From positions 9,376 to 73,375 of the forward strand of contig NZ_JBHUEO010000009.1 in assembly GCF_042680885.1 (NCBI RefSeq): 64,000 nt of DNA. Direction: 5' to 3'. Shown piece by piece: positions 51,929-61,275 of this stretch. The notes under the pieces were generated by a model that did not search any database, was not told the DNA's origin, and saw only the letters and a list, made by a program, of their open reading frames with translations. A program made the position numbers and the translations under genes. How positions within the stretch are numbered: the stretch's first letter is position 1; every line of letters begins with the position of its first letter. The DNA is from Siminovitchia sediminis (GTDB lineage: Bacteria; Bacillota; Bacilli; Bacillales; Bacillaceae_C).

Positions 51929-52645
51929 ATGGTGAAAGTGAACGTTTTTCGGTACGAGCCGGAATCCAATGAAGATCCGCGTATCGACTCATTCGAAATC
52001 GAAGAAAAAGAAAATATGACTGTGCTGGATACCCTGTTTCTTATTGTAGAAGACCAGGATCCGACGGTTTCATTTAGATGTGCGTGCAGGCTTGGCATGT
52101 GCGGGTCTTGCGGAATGATGATAAATGGACGCGGAAGATTGGCGTGCAGAACGAAAATTGCTAACCTTGGTGATGAAATCACAGTTTCACCTATGCGGAA
52201 TTATCCGATTGTCAAGGACTTGGCAGTAGATATGAAGCCATTTTTCAATAATTTACAAAGGGTTAAGCCTTATTTTGTTCCAAAAGAAGACACGGATGAA
52301 TTTGCAGTCATACCTCCGGATTCAGGTCGGAGGGAGATCATTGATGAAAACTCTGACTGCATTACTTGCGGGTTATGCTTCCAATCTTGTGATGCGGTGA
52401 AAATGCGCAATGGCGAATTTATCGGGCCTGCTGCCCTTGCCAGAGCATACAATTTGGTAGCGGATGAACGGGATGGTGTAAGAGATGAACGTTTGACGCT
52501 TGTAACGGGGCAGGACGGTGCCTTTGAGTGCCATTCCTTTGGAGCCTGTACGGAAGTCTGCCCGAAAGGCATTAACCCGATGGAAACCATTCAAAAGCTG
52601 AAGAGTAAGAAAATCCGTAAAAGTGTTGGATTGAAATGGAAGTAA
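51929..52645 (+). CDS. Succinate dehydrogenase/fumarate reductase-like iron-sulfur subunit
   Basis: 238 residues. N-terminal [2Fe-2S] ligands in CACRLGMCGSCGMM and LAC near residues 51-72; C-terminal cluster motifs CITCGLCFQSC near 146 and CHSFGACTEVCP near 201 for [4Fe-4S] and [3Fe-4S]. It resembles FrdB/SdhB but is clearly not the housekeeping SdhB of bacilli. Gene order B-C-A differs from the B. subtilis sdhCAB order. Confidence 0.88.
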   Translation: MVKVNVFRYEPESNEDPRIDSFEIEEKENMTVLDTLFLIVEDQDPTVSFRCACRLGMCGSCGMMINGRGRLACRTKIANLGDEITVSPMRNYPIVKDLAVDMKPFFNNLQRVKPYFVPKEDTDEFAVIPPDSGRREIIDENSDCITCGLCFQSCDAVKMRNGEFIGPAALARAYNLVADERDGVRDERLTLVTGQDGAFECHSFGACTEVCPKGINPMETIQKLKSKKIRKSVGLKWK

Positions 52646-52684
52646 TATCGATATTCCGATTTTTAGAAAAAGGAGTACGTTGAT

Positions 52685-53035
52685 ATGGAACAATACCCAG
52701 AAGTGAAAATTAAGCAAATTCCTCATGTTGGCTACATCGCTTGGCTGATTCAAAGGATTACCGCTCTTTTATTGGTTGTTTTAATCCCCTTGCAATTATT
52801 TTCAGGTTTCGCACTGGCCGGGAAAATTTCCTATAATTCTTTTTTAGCAGCGATCCATTCTCATCCATTGACAAATTTGCTCCTGGTATTTTCTGTTACA
52901 TTCCATGCGTTGTATGGATTGAGGGTCATACTCATTGATCTGGGGATTGTAAAAGATAATCGGGATGTCTTTACGGTCTTGACGATTTTGGCATCTGTCA
53001 TTTGTGCAGTTTTTCTATATATTATCTTATTTTAA
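52685..53035 (+). CDS. Succinate dehydrogenase/fumarate reductase-like cytochrome b anchor, short form
   Basis: 116 residues with three membrane helices. The second helix carries FHALYGLRVILIDLG, the SdhC-type haem ligand motif, and a further His pair sits in IHSHP. It is only about half the length of the five-helix anchor of bacilli (about 200 residues) and no second anchor gene follows, so it may work as a dimer or with one haem. Ribosome site AAAGGAG. Confidence 0.8.
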   Translation: MEQYPEVKIKQIPHVGYIAWLIQRITALLLVVLIPLQLFSGFALAGKISYNSFLAAIHSHPLTNLLLVFSVTFHALYGLRVILIDLGIVKDNRDVFTVLTILASVICAVFLYIILF

Positions 53036-53077
53036 CTGGGCGGAACTTTCAAATTACTAAAAACAGGGTGATCCACA

Positions 53078-54814
53078 ATGGAAATAGTACATACAGATAT
53101 TTTAATTATTGGAAGCGGCGGTGCCGGATTGTTTGCAGCGCATCACGCAGCAGCAGCAGATCCGAATCTGAGCATTATAGTAGCAGCCAAAGGCCTGGTT
53201 GGAAAAAGCGGCTGCACCCGGATGGTCCAGGGCGGCTATAATGTCGTATTAAACCCGAACGATTCCATTGAAAAGCATTTTATGGATACCATACAGGGCG
53301 GAGGGTTGATCAACAATCAGGAAATGGCATGGGTTCTTGTCAATGACGCGCCCAAACGGATCCGTGAACTCGAAACAAAAATGGGATGTTTCTTTGATAG
53401 AAATCCGGATGGAACGATTCACCAGAAGGCATTTGCCGGGCAGTCATTTGACCGTACGGTGCATAGGGGAGATTTGACGGGAATTGAAATCATTTCTCGA
53501 CTTCATGACCAACTGTTTGCCAAGCCAAACATAACGATTTGGGATGAAACACGAGGCATCGATTTATTGATTGATGAAGAATCCGGTCATATCGCAGGCT
53601 GTTTGATGCTTCATGTTCGTGAAGGCAAATTTATTGCAGTTCACGCCAAGGCGGTCATTGTGGGAACTGGTGGAGCCGCAACCATGTATAAAATAGCTAC
53701 GCCAAGCCTGGAGAAAACAGGGGACGGAATGGCAATGTGCTACCGGGCAGGAACTGAATTTATGGATATGGAAATGGTTCAGTTTCACCCGACTGGCCTG
53801 CTTGCGGAGAATTCGCGATTAAATGGGGGCGTGCTCGAAGAAGGTCTCCGCGGGGCTGGAGGCTACTTGATTAATACGGAAGGCGAGCGTTTTATGAAAA
53901 GGTATGACCCTGAAAGAATGGAGCGCTCTACCCGTGACCGTGTGTCCAGAGCTGCCTACCAGGAAATTATGGCAGGCCGCGGCACAAAGCTTGGCGGCAT
54001 CTATATAGATGTTTCCCATTTGGGACGTGAACATGTGCTTCGCATGTTCCCGGGGATGGTGGATCGCTGTAAAGACGTGGGACGGGATTTAAGTATTGAA
54101 CCGGTGGAGGTTTCACCGGCGGCCCACTTTCAAATGGGCGGGGTAAAAGTTTCAATCAATTGTGAAAGTGAGATCCCGGGATTGTTTGTCGCCGGAGAGG
54201 ATGCCGGAGGTGTTCATGGTGCCAATCGCTTGGGGGGCAACGGTGTGGCAGATTCAACCGTGTTCGGAGCGCGTGCAGGAGATGCAGCTGCAGCCTACGC
54301 CGCCGGCAAACAGAAAGCTCCTCAAGTGTCTGATCAGCAAATCAACCGGCTGATCAACGAAGCCACTTCCTTTTTTGACCATACGGATGGGGAAAACCCC
54401 TTCTATTTAACAAAAGAATTAAAGAATCTGATGTGGGAAAAAGTGGGTTTGGTAAGGAACCAGGGCGATATGGAAGAAGCTTTAGAGAAACTGCAGGAGT
54501 TGGAAGAACGGAGCCAGCGTGTGTCTGTAAAAGGAGATCGAGCATTTAATTTGAATTGGGCCGAGGCCTTAAACGTCCGGAACCTGCTCCAAGTAGCCAA
54601 AATGGTGACCATCAGTGCATTGACGAGAAAAGAAAGCAGGGGTTCGCATTACAGGGATGACTATTCCGAAACAGATAATGAACATTGGCTAAAGAACATA
54701 TTTGTCAGAAGGGATGAATATGGTCTTCCATCGATACGGATGAACGATGTCGTTCAGAGCAGAGTAAAGATTGCAGACATCAGCAGTAAAAAAGTAGAAA
54801 TCCCTGTTAAATAA
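53078..54814 (+). CDS. Fumarate reductase/succinate dehydrogenase-like flavoprotein subunit
   Basis: 578 residues. FAD site IIGSGGAGLFAAHHAAA near residue 9; dicarboxylate-site residues QFHPTG near 232, TRDRVSRA near 287 and AAHFQMGG near 347 are present. Two differences from SdhA/FrdA are visible. The covalent FAD histidine before QGG is replaced (SGCTRMVQGG), and the T-E pair of TEG-x-RGEGG reads EEGLRGAGG. So FAD is probably not covalently bound, and the substrate may not be plain succinate or fumarate. Catalytic Arg and His are kept. Confidence 0.88.
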   Translation: MEIVHTDILIIGSGGAGLFAAHHAAAADPNLSIIVAAKGLVGKSGCTRMVQGGYNVVLNPNDSIEKHFMDTIQGGGLINNQEMAWVLVNDAPKRIRELETKMGCFFDRNPDGTIHQKAFAGQSFDRTVHRGDLTGIEIISRLHDQLFAKPNITIWDETRGIDLLIDEESGHIAGCLMLHVREGKFIAVHAKAVIVGTGGAATMYKIATPSLEKTGDGMAMCYRAGTEFMDMEMVQFHPTGLLAENSRLNGGVLEEGLRGAGGYLINTEGERFMKRYDPERMERSTRDRVSRAAYQEIMAGRGTKLGGIYIDVSHLGREHVLRMFPGMVDRCKDVGRDLSIEPVEVSPAAHFQMGGVKVSINCESEIPGLFVAGEDAGGVHGANRLGGNGVADSTVFGARAGDAAAAYAAGKQKAPQVSDQQINRLINEATSFFDHTDGENPFYLTKELKNLMWEKVGLVRNQGDMEEALEKLQELEERSQRVSVKGDRAFNLNWAEALNVRNLLQVAKMVTISALTRKESRGSHYRDDYSETDNEHWLKNIFVRRDEYGLPSIRMNDVVQSRVKIADISSKKVEIPVK

Positions 54815-54858
54815 ACGGGGGAAATGTTGTTTGCAGTTTTGGGAAGAGGTGTACCGAA

Positions 54859-55758
54859 TTGTGGTTGATATCACTCGCCATTGGTCTGTTGGCCGGTATA
54901 TTGACAGGCATGATTTCCGTTGGCGGCGGAGTGATTGTAACTAGCTTGCTCATCCTGTTTACATCCTGGCTGGCATTAGGTTTGAATATGAAGGAAATAG
55001 CAATGACCACATCGATTTATACTGTTTTTTCCACATTATCAGGTGCGGTTTACTATTACACTCAAAAACTTGTGCAATTAAAAGCTATTGTATATTTTGG
55101 CGCCCCGGCACTGCTCAGCAGTTTAATATTTTCTCAAATTGCCAATACGCTCAGCGATGAATTGTTGAAAGGAATCTTTGCTTTTTTCTCGATTGTTGCA
55201 ACGATTTCTATTTTGCTGCCCAAGAAAGAAACGTCAGGAGACCAGGAAGAGAATTACTCTTTGGTGCTATCCGTGCTGTTAAGTATTGGAGTAGGTGCGG
55301 TAGGCGGATTAATCGGGGTTGCGGCGGGGTTTTTGTATATGCCCATATTCATTCGTATGTTTGGGATGCCTGTAAAAAAAGCCGTTGGGACAGGATTACT
55401 TGTAGGAATGATGCTTGCTTCCGGTACGATTCTCGGAAAGTTTGGCGGAAATTACTTTCGCCTGGATCTTACTGTTCCTTTGATATTGGGAGGGGTGGCA
55501 GGAGTCTATTTTGGAGGGAAAATGGCTTCTTTCATGAAAGATCAATGGTTGAAAGTGATGATGGCCGTTGCAATTATAGGTGTGACGATCCAGGTGCTAT
55601 TCGAATATTTATATCACACTTTACAAATCTCGTTATCTCTTGCACTCATTGTACTGACTGTTGTCTTTGTCATGATACTGGCAGGGACATACATGATGGG
55701 AAGACCCCAAAGAGCCAATGAAGGCATAACAAACAAAAGTTCTAAGCTGGGAGGATGA
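54859..55758 (+). CDS. TauE/SafE family anion exporter
   Basis: 299 residues, about eight membrane segments in two related halves, with GMISVGGGVIVTSLLIL near residue 16 and GLIGVAAGFLYMPIF near 150, the paired TauE/SafE motifs. Several members export sulfite, sulfoacetate or related anions made during sulfonate breakdown. Within this cluster a sulfite exit route is the simplest reading. Start TTG 54859 after GAAGAGGTG. Confidence 0.88.
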   Translation: MWLISLAIGLLAGILTGMISVGGGVIVTSLLILFTSWLALGLNMKEIAMTTSIYTVFSTLSGAVYYYTQKLVQLKAIVYFGAPALLSSLIFSQIANTLSDELLKGIFAFFSIVATISILLPKKETSGDQEENYSLVLSVLLSIGVGAVGGLIGVAAGFLYMPIFIRMFGMPVKKAVGTGLLVGMMLASGTILGKFGGNYFRLDLTVPLILGGVAGVYFGGKMASFMKDQWLKVMMAVAIIGVTIQVLFEYLYHTLQISLSLALIVLTVVFVMILAGTYMMGRPQRANEGITNKSSKLGG

Positions 55759-55761
55759 AGA

Positions 55762-56661
55762 ATGAACTTACTGGAAACGTGGACATTATCCGATTCAATG
55801 TACGATGAAATAGAGGAAGCATGCAAGACTCTCTATATTGAATCGTTGAAAGACTTGCCGCCGGATGTCAGGAAAGCGATGCAAAAAGCATATGACAAGG
55901 AAACCCATGAAGTGGCCAAGTCTATTTTAGGAACCATTCTAAAAAACATTACAACAGCAGATGAACAAAAGAATTTGATTTGCCAGGATACTGGAATCCC
56001 CATCTATTGGGTGAAAGTCGGTAATGAAGTAAGATTTGACGGAATGAGACTGGAAGAGGCCATCAGAAAAGGGACGGAACGTGCAACGCTTGAGCATCCG
56101 CTCCGCAGCAGTATCGTTCATCCGATTACAAGGAAAAATAACGGAACAAGCACAGGTTACAGGATTCCCGTCATTCATTGGGAATTTACAAAGGGCGATG
56201 AAATAGAAATCTTAATGATTCCCAAAGGATCGGGCTCCGAAAATATGAGTTATCTGAAAACCTTGATCCCTGCGGAAGGCTTGAATGGCGTGAAGAAGTT
56301 TATTCTGGAATGTGTATTTGAATCAGGAGCAAACCCTTGCCCGCCTACAGTTGTCGGAGTTGGAATCGGAGGATCGGCGGATTTATGTGCTGTATTGGCT
56401 AAAAAAGCGACTTCACGTCCGGTAGGAGAGCCTAATCCTGATCCGGAGATTGCCAAGTTAGAACAGGAAATGCTGGATGCCATTAACGAAATGGGGATCG
56501 GTGCCAATGGTTTGGGAGGGAACTCCACTGCTTTGGCTGTCCATATCGAGACTGCCCATACACATATGACCATGAACCCGGTGGCTGTAAATATGATGTG
56601 CTGGCCTGCGAGAAGGATGCGTGCAACAGTGAAACAAGAAAGTCTAAAAATCTCTTACTAA
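55762..56661 (+). CDS. Class I fumarase/tartrate dehydratase, alpha subunit
   Basis: 299 residues. [4Fe-4S] ligands in CQDTGIP near residue 74 and GANPCPPTVVGVGIGG near 192, plus GGNSTALAVHIETAHTHM. Two-subunit type (TtdA/FumA N-terminal). Hydrates fumarate-like or dehydrates malate/tartrate-like acids. The cluster is oxygen-labile in known members. Starts three bases after the exporter stop. Confidence 0.88.
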   Translation: MNLLETWTLSDSMYDEIEEACKTLYIESLKDLPPDVRKAMQKAYDKETHEVAKSILGTILKNITTADEQKNLICQDTGIPIYWVKVGNEVRFDGMRLEEAIRKGTERATLEHPLRSSIVHPITRKNNGTSTGYRIPVIHWEFTKGDEIEILMIPKGSGSENMSYLKTLIPAEGLNGVKKFILECVFESGANPCPPTVVGVGIGGSADLCAVLAKKATSRPVGEPNPDPEIAKLEQEMLDAINEMGIGANGLGGNSTALAVHIETAHTHMTMNPVAVNMMCWPARRMRATVKQESLKISY

Positions 56662-56667
56662 AATGAG

Positions 56668-56696
56668 TTGACAAATATTTATATTTATGGGAATAT
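56668..56696 (+). promoter_or_regulatory. Possible internal sigma-A promoter before the beta subunit gene
   Basis: TTGACA (56668-56673), 17-base AT-rich spacer, GAATAT (56691-56696), between the alpha and beta subunit genes. Confidence 0.5.
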
Positions 56697-56737
56697 TTTT
56701 AAAAATTTAAGTGTTCTTTAAAAAGGGAGGTTGTCAT

Positions 56738-57340
56738 GTGCACTATCATTTGCAAACCCCATTAACGGATGAAGACATCCGAAAGCTGTCTGTTGGTGAT
56801 ACCGTTACAGTTGATGGGCATATTTTCGGGATTAGGGATGCCAACTTAATCCGCATTTTTGATCAGGGAATTGAGCCTCCGGAAGATTTGATTCCACAAT
56901 TGAAAGGGGCGATTGGCCTTCATACCGCTCCAAATGTAAAAAAGAACGATGATGGAACCTATGAAAAGATTTGCGTCGGTACTACCACCAGTACCAGAAT
57001 GGATCGCTTTACCCCCGGGCTTTTATCAAAATACGGGATGAAGGCGATCTGCGGTAAAGGGGGTCAATATAAAGAAGGAACACAGGCAATGAAAGATCAT
57101 ACGGGTGTATATTTGACAATTGTGGGTGGGGCTGCAGCACTGGAAACAACACAAATTGAAGAGATTGAAGAAGTATGGTGGGAAGACTTGATGCCGGAAG
57201 CCATTTGGAAATTTAGAGTGAAGAACTTCGGTCCGCTCATTGTATCTATAGACAGCAACGGAAACAGCATGTATAACCAGGTCAAATCGGAGGCCAGAGA
57301 AAGGATGGAAAAAATCTACGAAAAAATGGGCATATCATAA
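56738..57340 (+). CDS. Class I fumarase/tartrate dehydratase, beta subunit
   Basis: 200 residues, TtdB/FumA C-terminal domain. LSVGDTVTVDGHIFGIRDAN near residue 17, TTSTRMDRFTPGLL, ICGKGGQYKE and WWEDLMPEAIWKFRV are family patterns. Start GTG 56738 is seven bases after AAGGGAGG; earlier starts overlap that site. Partner of the alpha subunit despite the 76-base gap. Confidence 0.88.
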   Translation: MHYHLQTPLTDEDIRKLSVGDTVTVDGHIFGIRDANLIRIFDQGIEPPEDLIPQLKGAIGLHTAPNVKKNDDGTYEKICVGTTTSTRMDRFTPGLLSKYGMKAICGKGGQYKEGTQAMKDHTGVYLTIVGGAAALETTQIEEIEEVWWEDLMPEAIWKFRVKNFGPLIVSIDSNGNSMYNQVKSEARERMEKIYEKMGIS

Positions 57341-57391
57341 CCTTTTAAGTACATAGACTGAAAGGTTGAATGTCTTCCATTCCTGTTAGAT

Positions 57392-57405
57392 TGAAAGCGT
57401 TTTAA
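57392..57405 (+). promoter_or_regulatory. cre-like site before the second TRAP operon
   Basis: TGAAAGCGTTTTAA matches the CcpA consensus at 13 of 14 positions, 30 bases before the dctP start. Confidence 0.55.
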
Positions 57406-57434
57406 AACAAATTATTTGAGCAGGGGGGCTTCAG

Positions 57435-58466
57435 TTGAAGAAAAAGTTTCGTATTTTATCACTAGTGACCGTACTTATGTTCATGCTGGCTGCATGCGGA
57501 GGAGGAAGTAATTCTGCGGGCGGTTCTGATTCCGGCGGAAGCGGAAATGGGGAAATTGAAGAAATTACAATTAAGTTCTCACACGTTGGTTATGCAGGAG
57601 CACCTAAAACAGCCGGAGCTGATAAGTTCAAAGAAATTTTGGAAGAAAAAAGTGATGGGAAGATCACAGTGGAAGTATATCCTGCGGGACAGCTTTATGG
57701 GGACCGCGAGGAACTGGATGCTCTTTTGGCGAATAACGTACAAATTATCAATCCATCCATGACAAAGATGGTCGTGTACAACCCTCAGTTCCAAATTTTA
57801 GATATCCCGTTTTTGTTTAAAACAAGAGAAGGATTCTTTGATTTCTGGGATAACGGTAAAGGACAAGAACTGCTGGGTACGCTGGAGGATAAAGGAATGG
57901 TTGCTCTCGCCATGTGGGAAGGCGGATTTAAGCAATTTGTCAATGACCGCAATCCGATTACAAAGCCGGAAGATATGGAAGGTCTAAAGTTCCGCATTCA
58001 AGCCGGGGATGTTCTCGAAAGCCAATTCAAAAACCTTGGTGCTGATGCATCTGTTATTCCTTATAACGAAACATATACCGCGCTGCAAACAGGAGTAGTG
58101 GATTCTACAGAAAATATATTGGCCAATATTTACTCTTCAAAATATCAAGAGGTTCAAAAATACTTAACGATTTCAGATCATGGGCGTTTGGACTACCCAG
58201 TTTTAACCAATACAACTTTCTGGAACAGTATCAATGACGCCACGAAAGATGTCATTATGGAAGCCATGGCCGAAGCAACAGAATTTGAGCGGGAAGAAGC
58301 ACAAAAACTGGCTGATCAATATAGGGAAGAACTCGCACAAGACATGGAAGTGAACGAATTGACAGACGAAGAAAAAGAAGTGTTCATTGAGAAACTCCAG
58401 CCTTTATATAAGGAATTTGAAGACATCATCGGCAAAGAATATATGGATGCAGCAAGAGAAAGTTAA
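57435..58466 (+). CDS. dctP: TRAP transporter substrate-binding lipoprotein DctP (second system)
   Basis: 343 residues. Lipobox LAAC, G/S-rich linker, DctP domain starting IKFSHVGYAGAPKTAGADKF. RNPITKPEDMEGLKFRIQ holds the expected carboxylate-binding arginine. Start TTG 57435 after GCAGGGGGG. Distinct in sequence from the first DctP (16.2 kb), so the two systems likely import different acids. Confidence 0.92.
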   Translation: MKKKFRILSLVTVLMFMLAACGGGSNSAGGSDSGGSGNGEIEEITIKFSHVGYAGAPKTAGADKFKEILEEKSDGKITVEVYPAGQLYGDREELDALLANNVQIINPSMTKMVVYNPQFQILDIPFLFKTREGFFDFWDNGKGQELLGTLEDKGMVALAMWEGGFKQFVNDRNPITKPEDMEGLKFRIQAGDVLESQFKNLGADASVIPYNETYTALQTGVVDSTENILANIYSSKYQEVQKYLTISDHGRLDYPVLTNTTFWNSINDATKDVIMEAMAEATEFEREEAQKLADQYREELAQDMEVNELTDEEKEVFIEKLQPLYKEFEDIIGKEYMDAARES

Positions 58467-58488
58467 TCAGAAGTGATCCAGCAATTAA

Positions 58489-58544
58489 AGAGCGTGAATA
58501 ATACGGGCCGCTTTCAGGCACTGCTCACATACCATTCACGCTCT
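58489..58544 (+). other. Long inverted repeat between dctP and dctQ
   Basis: AGAGCGTGAAT (58489-58499) and ATTCACGCTCT (58534-58544) are perfect 11-base inverted repeats with a 34-base loop. No T-run follows. Probably protects the dctP message or attenuates read-through, giving more binding protein than permease. Confidence 0.6.
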
Positions 58545-58646
58545 GCTTCTTATTGGCAGCCGTTCCATTTATAGAATGTAACTCCAATTGCCCTTGGCTT
58601 TAACGGTTTTGAGGACAAACTGCGTGTTGAAAAGGAGTTGAAATTC

Positions 58647-59192
58647 ATGAAGAAACTTTACAAGTTATTTACATCATTTGAAAGCATTTTTTCGGCGGTG
58701 TTTATTATCGGAGGACTGGGACTGATCATTTACGGAGTGTTTATGCGGTATATTCTTGGCGATGGGCAGTCATGGGTGGATGAAGTATCGAAATATGTCA
58801 TCATTTGGGGAGCCTTCATGGGGTTTTCCGTAGCCTTACGGGATGGCTATCATATCCGTATTGAATTTTTATATGACAGGCTTTCAAAAAGGGGAAGACG
58901 TTATCTCGATATGTTTGGTTCAGTTGTAGGATGCATTTTCTCAACTGCACTATTGTTTTATGGGTGGCAGCTTGTTTCCTTTCAAATTACCTCCCAGCAG
59001 CGTTCAATTGATTCAGGTCTTCCAATGTGGCTCGTTTTTTCTATCATCCCAGTTACCGGTTTATTCCTTACTATCCGTTATCTCCTTTTTATGTTCAAAA
59101 CGGTTAAAGGCGAAGCAGGTGAAAGTGGAACTGAACTTGAGTTAAAGCGCGTGTTAGAAGAAAGCCAGAAAAAGGAGGTTAAAACATCATGA
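58647..59192 (+). CDS. dctQ: TRAP transporter small permease DctQ (second system)
   Basis: 181 residues, four membrane helices, family motif GDGQSWVDEVSKYVIIWGAFMGFSVA near residue 35 read in part. Start ATG 58647 lies nine bases after AAAGGAG. Overlaps dctM by four bases. Confidence 0.9.
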   Translation: MKKLYKLFTSFESIFSAVFIIGGLGLIIYGVFMRYILGDGQSWVDEVSKYVIIWGAFMGFSVALRDGYHIRIEFLYDRLSKRGRRYLDMFGSVVGCIFSTALLFYGWQLVSFQITSQQRSIDSGLPMWLVFSIIPVTGLFLTIRYLLFMFKTVKGEAGESGTELELKRVLEESQKKEVKTS

Positions 59193-60466
59193 CAACAGTA
59201 GGTTTGTTTGGCCTCTTTGGTGCATTAATGGTACTTCGGGTTCCTGTAGCTATCAGTTTAGCTCTGTCTTGTGCAGTATTCCTTGCATTATCAGGCTTCA
59301 ATCTGTATATGATTCCACAAAGAATGTTTACAGCTTTAGATAGTACAACATTAATGGCGATTCCGGGCTTTGTTTTTGCTGGCGCTGTAATGGCAAAAGG
59401 AGGGATTGCGAAATATTTAATTAACGCACTTCGTTCCTGGTTAGGTCATCTTCCCGGAGGTTTGGCCATTGTTGCTATTTTCGCTTGTGCTTTGTTTGCT
59501 GCCATATCCGGTTCAAGCCCTGCTACTGCTGCAGCGATTGGAGCCATCATGATCCCTGCTATGGTGGATGCAGGATATGATAAAAGATATGCCATGGGTC
59601 TTGTGGCTGCAGCTGGTACCCTTGGTATATTGATCCCCCCGAGTGTACCGATGATTATATATGGTACAGTTTCAGAAACTTCCATCGGCAAGCTGTTTAC
59701 AGCCGGAATTTTGCCGGGGATTATGTTAACGCTGATCCTTATGATCACCGCAGTCATTCGAGCGAAAATAGGCAATCAGGGAAGAGAAGAAAAAGTTCCA
59801 TTGGCGGACAGATGGAAGCCGTCGCTAAAGGCAATCTGGGCTGCCTTGCTGCCAATCATCATTTTAGGCGGAATATACGGAGGAATAGTAACTCCGACAG
59901 AAGCCTCCGTATTGGCTGCAGTTTATGCCATTATTGTATCTGTCTTCATTTATCGTGAGCTTTCCTGGAAAGAATTTAAAGACGTGGCCATGGATACAGT
60001 CAACACAACGGGGATGATTTTCCTCATTATTGCCGGAGCAATGCTCTTTGGCATGTATCTAACCAATGAGCAAATTCCGCAAAAGATTACATCTATGCTT
60101 GTAGATTCCAGCCTCGGCTATTGGGGCTTCCTGATCCTTGTAAGTTTGGTATTGTTCATCATGGGAACCTTCCTTGAAGCCGTTGCGATTATTTTAATTA
60201 CGCTGCCGTTACTCATGCCAATTTTCGCAGCGATGGATATTAACATTTATCATTTTGCCGTTATCATGGTCATCAACCTGGAAATTGCCATGATCACTCC
60301 TCCGGTCGGATTGAACTTATTTGTCGTCAGTTCAATAGGAAAATCCAGATTGGGAGAGGTTGTACGAGGGGTATTGCCATTTATTGCATTGATGATTATT
60401 GGAATGGTCCTGGTTATGATTTTCCCGAAAATCTCACTATTCTTAGTTGACTTTATGAAAGGGTGA
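59189..60466 (+). CDS. dctM: TRAP transporter large permease DctM (second system)
   Basis: 425 residues, about 12 membrane segments; AISGSSPATAAAIGAIMIPAM near residue 108 in part, LIPPSVPMIIYG and ITPPVGLNLFVVSSI near the end. Ribosome site AAAGGAGG. Completes the importer of the 50-63 kb cluster. Confidence 0.93.
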   Translation: MTTVGLFGLFGALMVLRVPVAISLALSCAVFLALSGFNLYMIPQRMFTALDSTTLMAIPGFVFAGAVMAKGGIAKYLINALRSWLGHLPGGLAIVAIFACALFAAISGSSPATAAAIGAIMIPAMVDAGYDKRYAMGLVAAAGTLGILIPPSVPMIIYGTVSETSIGKLFTAGILPGIMLTLILMITAVIRAKIGNQGREEKVPLADRWKPSLKAIWAALLPIIILGGIYGGIVTPTEASVLAAVYAIIVSVFIYRELSWKEFKDVAMDTVNTTGMIFLIIAGAMLFGMYLTNEQIPQKITSMLVDSSLGYWGFLILVSLVLFIMGTFLEAVAIILITLPLLMPIFAAMDINIYHFAVIMVINLEIAMITPPVGLNLFVVSSIGKSRLGEVVRGVLPFIALMIIGMVLVMIFPKISLFLVDFMKG

Positions 60467-60524
60467 GGCTGGTGATTCATAGACTAAAAGAATAAACTTA
60501 ATAAAAATGGTAAGGGGATAGTCC

Positions 60525-61253
60525 ATGTTTAATGCTAATTTTTCAAAGACAAGCGTAGCGGACAAAGTGGCGGAACATGTAAAGGAACTGATTGTGGAGG
60601 GAAAGATTGCTCCTGAAGAAAAACTTCCATCAGAGCGGGAGATGTCTGAAAAGTTAAATATAAGCAGGAATACGGTGAGGGAAGCTTATAAAATTTTAGC
60701 GACATTGGGTTATGTGGAGATTAAGCATGGATTGGGAGTATTTGTATCAAGTAAAAACAAAACCATTGACCAGTGGGCAGCCAGTTTCTTTTTAAAGAAT
60801 GACCAGGTACTGGAATTGTTCGATATTCGAATGCTTTTAGAAAAGCAGAGTGTAAAGTGGGCCGCGGAATTGGCAACGGAAACCCAGATTCAAACTCTCC
60901 AGGAACACGTACAACATTCTTTTACACTCTTTCAGAGTACAGGCATTAAAGAAAGTGCACCGCTTCTTGCCAAGGCAGATCAAGAGTTTCATTTAATGCT
61001 CGCCGAATTTTCCGGGAATTCTGTCCTTTATCGGATTATGCGTAATTTAATGGAATTATTTCATGAGGTCCATAAGGAAACGATTGAAATTCCCGGAAGA
61101 CTTTTTAAATCCATTCAGGAACATGAAAAAATTGTTGATTCTATCATCAGAAAGGATATCGAAGAAGCTGGAAGTAAAATGCTCCATCATTTGGAGAGTG
61201 TCCGGGAGGATATTATAGCGAATATCAGTCAGGAAAATGCAAACCCGCTGTAA
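60525..61253 (+). CDS. GntR family regulator, FCD subfamily (second)
   Basis: 242 residues. Winged helix at about residues 12-75 (LPSEREMSEKLNISRNTVREAY), FCD domain about 90-230 with D-x3-H in ADQEFHLML and a later His in QEHEKIVDSI. Probably the regulator of the 50-63 kb cluster. Ribosome site AAGGGG before ATG 60525. The perfect palindrome at 50212 is a possible target. Confidence 0.92.
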   Translation: MFNANFSKTSVADKVAEHVKELIVEGKIAPEEKLPSEREMSEKLNISRNTVREAYKILATLGYVEIKHGLGVFVSSKNKTIDQWAASFFLKNDQVLELFDIRMLLEKQSVKWAAELATETQIQTLQEHVQHSFTLFQSTGIKESAPLLAKADQEFHLMLAEFSGNSVLYRIMRNLMELFHEVHKETIEIPGRLFKSIQEHEKIVDSIIRKDIEEAGSKMLHHLESVREDIIANISQENANPL

Positions 61254-61275
61254 AAGGGAGAGAGGGAGATGCTGC

